The notes under the pieces were generated by a model that saw nothing but the letters and a program-made list of their open reading frames with translations, was not told where the DNA came from and searched no databases. A program made the position numbers and the translations under genes. This document shows positions 6,336-8,338 of a DNA stretch of 8,338 bases, one piece after another. Numbering within the stretch: the first letter of the stretch is position 1; every line of letters starts with the position of its first letter. Source of the DNA: JBAVQS01 sp049694275 (lineage in GTDB: Bacteria; Chloroflexota; Anaerolineae; UBA4142; SHND01); assembly GCA_049694275.1 (NCBI GenBank), contig JBAVQS010000231.1, positions 1 through 8,338 on the forward strand. The letters are read 5' to 3'.

Positions 6336-6350
6336 GGGGTTAGAAACCCC
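6336..6350. repeat. Palindromic repeat unit 2 (6-bp stem, 3-base loop)
   Basis: GGGGTT (6336-6341) and AACCCC (6345-6350) enclose AGA. The unit is followed by TCTCAAAAATGG (6353-6364), a variant of the A-rich tail after unit 1, in the same orientation. Confidence 0.6.
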
Positions 6351-6385
6351 CGTCTCAAAAATGGACACGGCACCAGAAAAAGGCC

Positions 6386-6404
6386 GGGAGCTCCCCTTTT
6401 TTTT
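6386..6404 (+). other. GGGAGCTCCC palindrome plus T8 tract
   Basis: A perfect 10-base palindrome (6386-6395) is followed by C and eight T residues (6397-6404). The layout recalls an intrinsic terminator on the plus strand, but the palindrome has no loop room for a stable stem and no plus-strand gene ends nearby. It is probably part of the repeat cluster. Confidence 0.25.
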
Positions 6405-6429
6405 CCCGATAGCCCCCTTTTTTCAGCCG

Positions 6430-6446
6430 GGGGATTTGCAATCCCC
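6430..6446. repeat. Palindromic repeat unit 3, opposite orientation
   Basis: GGGGATT (6430-6436) and AATCCCC (6440-6446) enclose TGC. Read on the minus strand, the right arm is followed by CGGCTGAAAAAAGGGGG, the same CTGAAAAA-GG tail as unit 1. This unit is therefore inverted relative to units 1 and 2. Confidence 0.6.
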
Positions 6447-6483
6447 GGACCCGGCCCGGCCGCCGCCCTCGCCCCGCGCGTGA

Positions 6484-6510
6484 CCAGAGAGGGGGACACC
6501 CCCTCTCTGG
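6484..6510. repeat. 12-bp perfect hairpin downstream of the NACHT-FGE stop
   Basis: CCAGAGAGGGGG (6484-6495) and CCCCCTCTCTGG (6499-6510) pair perfectly around loop ACA. It lies 42-68 bases beyond the TGA of the NACHT-FGE gene. In that transcript it would form a very stable stem but is not followed by a T-tract (the next bases are TCACGCGCGG), so it is not a textbook intrinsic terminator. It shares bases 6505-6510 with the next hairpin, so only one can form at a time. Confidence 0.75.
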
Positions 6511-6534
6511 ACTCTTCCCCTCCAGAGTCCAGAG
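6505..6534. repeat. 11-bp hairpin, 8-base loop, mutually exclusive with the 12-bp hairpin
   Basis: CTCTGGACTCT (6505-6515) and AGAGTCCAGAG (6524-6534) pair perfectly around TCCCCTCC. It is 18 bases past the NACHT-FGE stop. Together with the overlapping 12-bp stem it makes two alternative folds of the same transcript tail. Confidence 0.7.
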
Positions 6535-6557
6535 CCCAGAGGGATCAGAGTTCAGAG
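6521..6557. repeat. Heptanucleotide repeat (TCCAGAG) running into the NACHT-FGE stop codon
   Basis: TCCAGAG (6521-6527), TCCAGAG (6528-6534) and CCCAGAG (6535-6541), then two bases, then ATCAGAG (6544-6550) and TTCAGAG (6551-6557). The last unit contains the stop codon of the NACHT-FGE gene (TCA at 6552-6554 on the plus strand). The final residues of that protein may therefore be repeat-derived. Confidence 0.6.
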
Positions 6558-8338
6558 TCGACCCGTGGGAGACAGCACGACCCGAAAACCCTGATTGTTG
6601 TTCGAGTTGCCCGGGTTAAAGTTGATGCGGTCGGCGCAGCGGACGTAGCTCCGATTGACGAAGGACCCGCCACGCACCACACGGGAAGCATCTCCTTCAA
6701 AGTCCTTCTTTTCATTCTTGAGATAGTCCTTGTAATCACCAGTCCCCTGCGTCTGGCACCATTCCCAGACATTCCCACTCATGTCCAACACTCCATAGGG
6801 ACTGACCCCACCAGGGAAACACCCCACCGCGCTCGTCACGCCCAGCCCCGTATCGTCATAGTTGGCGCGGCTCGGGTCCGGCTCGTTCCCCCAGGGATAG
6901 ATCCGCCCGTCCGTGCCCCGCGCCACTTTCTCCCATTCCGCTTCAGTCGGCAACCGGACTTGAAGCTGGCCGCCGGCCAGGTCCCGCGTGACAAGAGAAC
7001 CCTTCTCCCAAACTTGCAGCCTGAGAATTGCGTTTTGAGACCTGACGTCGGTGACCTGCGACATGCGACCTGTAGCTTGCAACCTGTCATTCAGCCAATT
7101 CGCAAACGCCACCGCTTCATACCAGGTGATATTGACCGCCGGGTGATTCGGCAAATCGAACACGCCGCCCTGCTTGTTGGACGCAGTCCGTTTCCCGCGC
7201 CATTCCAAACCCGCCTCGGTCCACCACCGCGCCTGGCGATACCCTTCGGGGTCGTTCACGAACGCATCGAACTGCGCATTTGTCACCGGATAGCGCGCCA
7301 TATAGTAGGACTCGCGAATCGTGTAGGTGAATTGCGGATACTCGTCGTCATACGCCATCGAATCGATTTCCTTGCGGCTCCCCATCGTGAACGGCCCGGC
7401 GGGAATCTCGCACCACACGAAATCGGGGAGGCTCACCCGCACCTCATTTCGATTGACCGAGACAACCCCGACCCCGGGGCGCGGGTCGTGCAAGCGCGCC
7501 AGCACATTTCCTGCTTCCGCCCGTTCGCGCGGCGTCAACACGTTCCCTTCCAATAGCGCCACCAGCCAGCCCCGCACCCGCTTGAGCACCGCCTCATAGG
7601 CGGGCTGGCCCGCCGCTTTGTCCGGCAGTTGCAGTTCGACCAGCGCCTGGCCCGCCAGCCCCGCCGCGCGCCAGTGCGCCTCCACGATGTCGTCCGTATC
7701 GACAGGCGCGGATGGGACCAGCGTATTCACCGCGCTCACCGCATTCCCCAGGCCCCCCTGCCGCAGCTTGCCCACCCCGAGCAAGTAGACCTCCCGCCAC
7801 CACACCGGGTCGGCCCAGGCCATCGCGCGCAACTGCTCCGCCGGGTCGGCCTGGTCCGCCAGATGACACGCCGCCAGGTATTCCTGGAACGAACGGTGCG
7901 GGAAGGTATAGACCCCCGGCCCGTGACTCGCCAGCAGGCCCGCCCGCGTTTCGAGATACCGCAGGAGTACCGGCGCATTGACATCCTCCGGCAGCGCCCG
8001 CGCAAACGCCCCCAGCACTTCGTCCTCGCGAATATCCGCCGGCCCATCGGTCTGTTTTGATTCGCGCCCCTGCCGCGCATGCACCTCGTAGGCGAGCCGG
8101 TGCAGCGTGGTGCGAATCACGCTTTCATCCACCGCCAGCGCGCGGGCAATCCCCGGCTCAAGCACCGGCTTGCCGTCCAGCCCGCGCACCTCGCGCGCCC
8201 GCTGCCAGCGCCCCAGCAGCAGCTTGACCGTCTCTTCATACAGATCCGCCCGGTCCTCGGGAAGCTTGCCCCAGCTCGTGTGCAGCGTTGCCATCAAGGT
8301 CAGCAGCAGCGGCCGGCGGGCCAGCGCGGCGAGATATT
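6552..8338 (-). CDS. NACHT (STAND) ATPase C-terminal part fused to an FGE-sulfatase/C-type-lectin domain (5' end outside the window)
   Basis: The frame is open to the right edge (first full codon 8336-8334) and ends at TGA 6554-6552, giving 594 visible codons. The P-loop part lies outside. The entering segment YLAALARRPLLLTLMATLHT and the following GKLPEDRADLYEETVKLLLG are typical of the helical/winged part after the NACHT core. HRSFQEYLAACHLAD (from 7898) is the STAND 'FxHxSFQEYLAA' motif. A helical-repeat stretch follows (7840-7450), then the FGE/SUMF1-type domain from 7421: FVWCEIPAGPFTMGS, YPVTNAQFDAFV, NHPAVNITWYEAVAFANWL, VRLPTEAEWEKVARG, YPWGNEP, LDMSGNVWEW, VVRGGSF...GFRVV. The catalytic cysteine pair of true formylglycine-generating enzymes is absent, so the domain is probably a ligand-binding lectin-like sensor. 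Such STAND proteins are inferred to detect a target and trigger an effector. About 40 residues (7079-6960) are inserted before VRLPTEAEWE. The 3' end looks like a DGR variable region. Confidence 0.92.
   Translation of the reverse strand, partial: YLAALARRPLLLTLMATLHTSWGKLPEDRADLYEETVKLLLGRWQRAREVRGLDGKPVLEPGIARALAVDESVIRTTLHRLAYEVHARQGRESKQTDGPADIREDEVLGAFARALPEDVNAPVLLRYLETRAGLLASHGPGVYTFPHRSFQEYLAACHLADQADPAEQLRAMAWADPVWWREVYLLGVGKLRQGGLGNAVSAVNTLVPSAPVDTDDIVEAHWRAAGLAGQALVELQLPDKAAGQPAYEAVLKRVRGWLVALLEGNVLTPRERAEAGNVLARLHDPRPGVGVVSVNRNEVRVSLPDFVWCEIPAGPFTMGSRKEIDSMAYDDEYPQFTYTIRESYYMARYPVTNAQFDAFVNDPEGYRQARWWTEAGLEWRGKRTASNKQGGVFDLPNHPAVNITWYEAVAFANWLNDRLQATGRMSQVTDVRSQNAILRLQVWEKGSLVTRDLAGGQLQVRLPTEAEWEKVARGTDGRIYPWGNEPDPSRANYDDTGLGVTSAVGCFPGGVSPYGVLDMSGNVWEWCQTQGTGDYKDYLKNEKKDFEGDASRVVRGGSFVNRSYVRCADRINFNPGNSNNNQGFRVVLSPTGRL
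6576..6674 (-). other. Candidate DGR variable region at the 3' end of the NACHT-FGE gene
   Basis: Between RGGS (from 6674) and GFRVV (to 6576) the residues are FVNRSYVRCADRINFNPG and then NSNNNQ. Most positions in the two variable clusters are NNY codons: TTC, GTC, AAT, AGC, TAC, GTC, then ATC, AAC, TTT, AAC, AAC, AAC, AAC, AAT. Interspersed fixed codons (CGC TGC GCC GAC CGC, CCG GGC) interrupt them. DGRs mutate template adenines, typically in AAY codons, within the last ~100 bases of a C-type-lectin/FGE gene. Position, fold and codon pattern all match. No second copy (template repeat) and no reverse transcriptase gene can be seen in this window, so the call is provisional. Confidence 0.5.
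7011..7087. repeat. 11-unit degenerate heptanucleotide tandem repeat inside the FGE domain
   Basis: In strict 7-base phase the plus strand reads AACTTGC, AGCCTGA, GAATTGC, GTTTTGA, GACCTGA, CGTCGGT, GACCTGC, GACATGC, GACCTGT, AGCTTGC, AACCTGT; the consensus is about GACCTGC. It encodes, on the minus strand, the inserted residues between NWLNDRL and VRLPTEAEWE. There it gives a 7-residue periodicity (TGRMSQV, TDVRSQN, AILRLQV). Confidence 0.7.

Noticed and set aside
6386..6404. Intrinsic terminator on the plus strand
   Set aside because: The palindrome has no loop and no plus-strand gene ends upstream. The T-tract is more likely part of the repeat cluster.
6263..6446. CRISPR array
   Set aside because: The units are palindromes of different length and orientation without constant direct repeats or regular spacers, and no cas gene is present.
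6176..6499. Small open frames on both strands across the repeat cluster
   Set aside because: They are low-complexity proline/arginine/glycine translations of palindromic repeats without start signals.
6480..7556. Plus-strand open frame of 358 codons
   Set aside because: It is antisense to the FGE domain and starts in the hairpin repeats. Composition is that of a reverse-complement shadow in GC-rich DNA.
8295..8297. TTG at 8297-8295 as the true start of the NACHT-FGE protein
   Set aside because: The frame is open to the window edge and the upstream residues (YLAALARRPLLLT) belong to the conserved NACHT helical region, so the gene continues beyond the window.

Overview
The window most likely comes from a bacterium of the Chloroflexota (Anaerolineae-like). 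This is an inference. It rests on the moderately GC-rich composition, an archaeal-type aspartyl-tRNA synthetase end, a stand-alone aldehyde:ferredoxin oxidoreductase-family enzyme, a NACHT-FGE protein of a kind frequent in that phylum, and several classes of very short dispersed or tandem repeats. No rRNA, tRNA or CRISPR array is visible.

Layout. Bases 1-185 (+) hold the last 60 codons of an aspartyl/asparaginyl-tRNA synthetase. It overlaps, tail to tail, an unrecognised 241-residue protein gene (870-145, -). A 166-base gap (871-1036) carries a TATAAT box, a CRP/FNR-like dyad, a 9-bp inverted repeat and a short palindromic repeat. Then come a GH31 alpha-glycosidase (3445-1037, -) and, divergently, an aldehyde:ferredoxin oxidoreductase family protein (3581-5569, +). 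The 135-base divergent spacer contains a near-consensus sigma70-type promoter for the oxidoreductase.

The right-hand third (5563-8338, - strand) is an accessory locus of STAND/NACHT type. The C-terminal part of a NACHT ATPase fused to an FGE-sulfatase/C-type-lectin domain enters from the right edge and ends at 6552. It is followed by a 390-base repeat-rich spacer, a 143-residue protein gene with a strong ribosome binding site, and a short remnant of a second NACHT-type gene. That remnant is cut off where it meets the 3' end of the oxidoreductase. The small gene and the remnant can be joined by one frameshift, so they may be the 5' end of a decayed NACHT gene.

The most interesting signal is the extreme 3' end of the NACHT-FGE gene. 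It has the codon pattern (many AAY and other NNY codons between RGGS and GFRVV), the fold and the position expected of the variable region of a diversity-generating retroelement (DGR) target. No reverse transcriptase or template repeat lies in this window. The same FGE domain is interrupted in frame by about 40 residues, most of which are encoded by an 11-unit degenerate heptanucleotide tandem repeat. Three further short-repeat families crowd the spacer next to it.

The left part looks like ordinary metabolism (sugar hydrolysis, aldehyde oxidation, translation). The right part looks like a diversifying conflict or recognition locus under rearrangement.
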